5,215 bases of DNA. It comes from DASWJZ01 sp964487455. GTDB taxonomy: Bacteria; Pseudomonadota; Alphaproteobacteria; Rhizobiales; Afifellaceae. The stretch covers positions 1-5,215 of the forward strand of contig CAZARE010000074.1 in NCBI GenBank assembly GCA_964487455.1, in the 5' to 3' direction. The notes beneath the pieces are model-generated. The model made no database searches, was not told where the DNA came from, and was given only the letters and a program-made list of their open reading frames with translations. Below, in pieces: positions 4,897-5,215 of this stretch (within the stretch, counting starts at the first letter, position 1; each line of letters begins with the position of its first letter). The translations under genes were made by a program, and so were the position numbers.

Positions 4897-5215
4897 ATGA
4901 AAGCGCAGTCTGGAACAATCGGTTATTGTCGTGCCTCCATTGGGCTGCTTTTCCTGGCCTGGATTGCCGTTTGTGCACACTGTGCCTCCGCGGGAGCCGA
5001 GGAAGCGAATAGAGCGGTATTGAATGCCGCCTTGGACTATCTCCGTGGCCACGTCGCGATGGAAATTCTTTCCCGAAGCCAGTGCAGAAGACAAGTTTCG
5101 CCGGGCGAGTACGAAGTGAGTGGATTTGGAACACGTGTTTTTTTAGAAGAGACTTATGGATTTCTTTCGCCTCAAGAATTAGCACTATTGAATCAATGGT
5201 TATTGTCAGACAGGT
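4897..5215 (+). CDS. Exported protein of unknown function, 3' end outside window
   Basis: An open frame of 106 codons runs off the right edge. The start is well defined: ATG at 4897 has GGAG at 4887-4890, six bases upstream, and an in-frame TGA at 4873-4875 rules out a distant start. Residues 1-34 look like a Sec signal peptide, with Arg12 before a hydrophobic core (SIGLLFLAWIAVCAHCA) and likely cleavage near ASA-GAEE. The visible mature part contains a helical AEEANRAVLNAALDYLRGHVA segment, then SQCRRQVSPGEYEV (Cys63), and a second likely helix SPQELALLNQWLLSD at the edge. I do not recognise the family. Base composition changes within the gene: past about 5100 it uses AT-rich codons (TTA, TTT, GAA, AAT) that are rare elsewhere in the window, which hints at a different origin. 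It could be a periplasmic or secreted protein. Confidence 0.75.
   Translation, partial: MKAQSGTIGYCRASIGLLFLAWIAVCAHCASAGAEEANRAVLNAALDYLRGHVAMEILSRSQCRRQVSPGEYEVSGFGTRVFLEETYGFLSPQELALLNQWLLSDR

Noticed and set aside
1..5215. CRISPR array, tRNA/rRNA, toxin-antitoxin, phage or defence module
   Set aside because: No regularly spaced direct repeats, no RNA-gene signatures and no proteins of those families were seen on either strand.

Overview
The window is GC-rich and reads like the chromosome of an alphaproteobacterium, probably of the Hyphomicrobiales (rhizobia/Brucella group). The best taxonomic hint is a small lipoprotein at 4203-4619 that resembles the Omp10 family of Brucella and its relatives. 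The IS content and the D-2-hydroxyacid dehydrogenase remnant fit this. The assignment rests on recalled family resemblance, not on a search.

Layout: (1) 28-649, minus strand: the C-terminal two thirds of a D-2-hydroxyacid dehydrogenase, with an intact cofactor motif and catalytic residues but no N-terminal part. It stops at (2) a complete 1180-bp IS630-family element at 650-1829, with 28-bp imperfect terminal inverted repeats and a duplicated TA. Its transposase frame is open, but two nearby small insertions (2 bp, then 1 bp) scramble about 16 residues of the DNA-binding region. (3) 1993-2664, plus strand: a lipoprotein whose C-terminal half is a Gly/Ala/Ser/Thr-rich tail with no Lys or Arg, followed by a strong hairpin terminator at 2688-2716. 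(4) 2819-3032, minus strand: a decayed, multiply frameshifted piece of an IS256-family (Mutator-type) transposase that no single ORF reveals. (5) 3121-3948, minus strand: a secreted protein resembling the DUF2807 / head-GIN group, with seven regular 19-residue repeats and a TTG start behind a strong Shine-Dalgarno. (6) 4203-4619, plus strand: the Omp10-like lipoprotein. (7) 4897-5215, plus strand: the start of an unrecognised exported protein that runs off the window and becomes AT-richer toward the edge.

The four non-mobile genes after the insertion element all encode proteins with export signals (two lipoproteins, two Sec-type signal peptides). They lie on both strands with gaps of about 240 bp or more, so they look like separately transcribed envelope genes and not one operon. 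The two transposase loci and the broken dehydrogenase mark the left and middle of the window as a rearranged, accessory-type region. I see no RNA gene, CRISPR array, phage module or defence system here. The most informative observations are the compensated frameshift in the IS630 transposase, the hidden IS256 relic, and the unusual repeat-type composition of the two cell-surface proteins.
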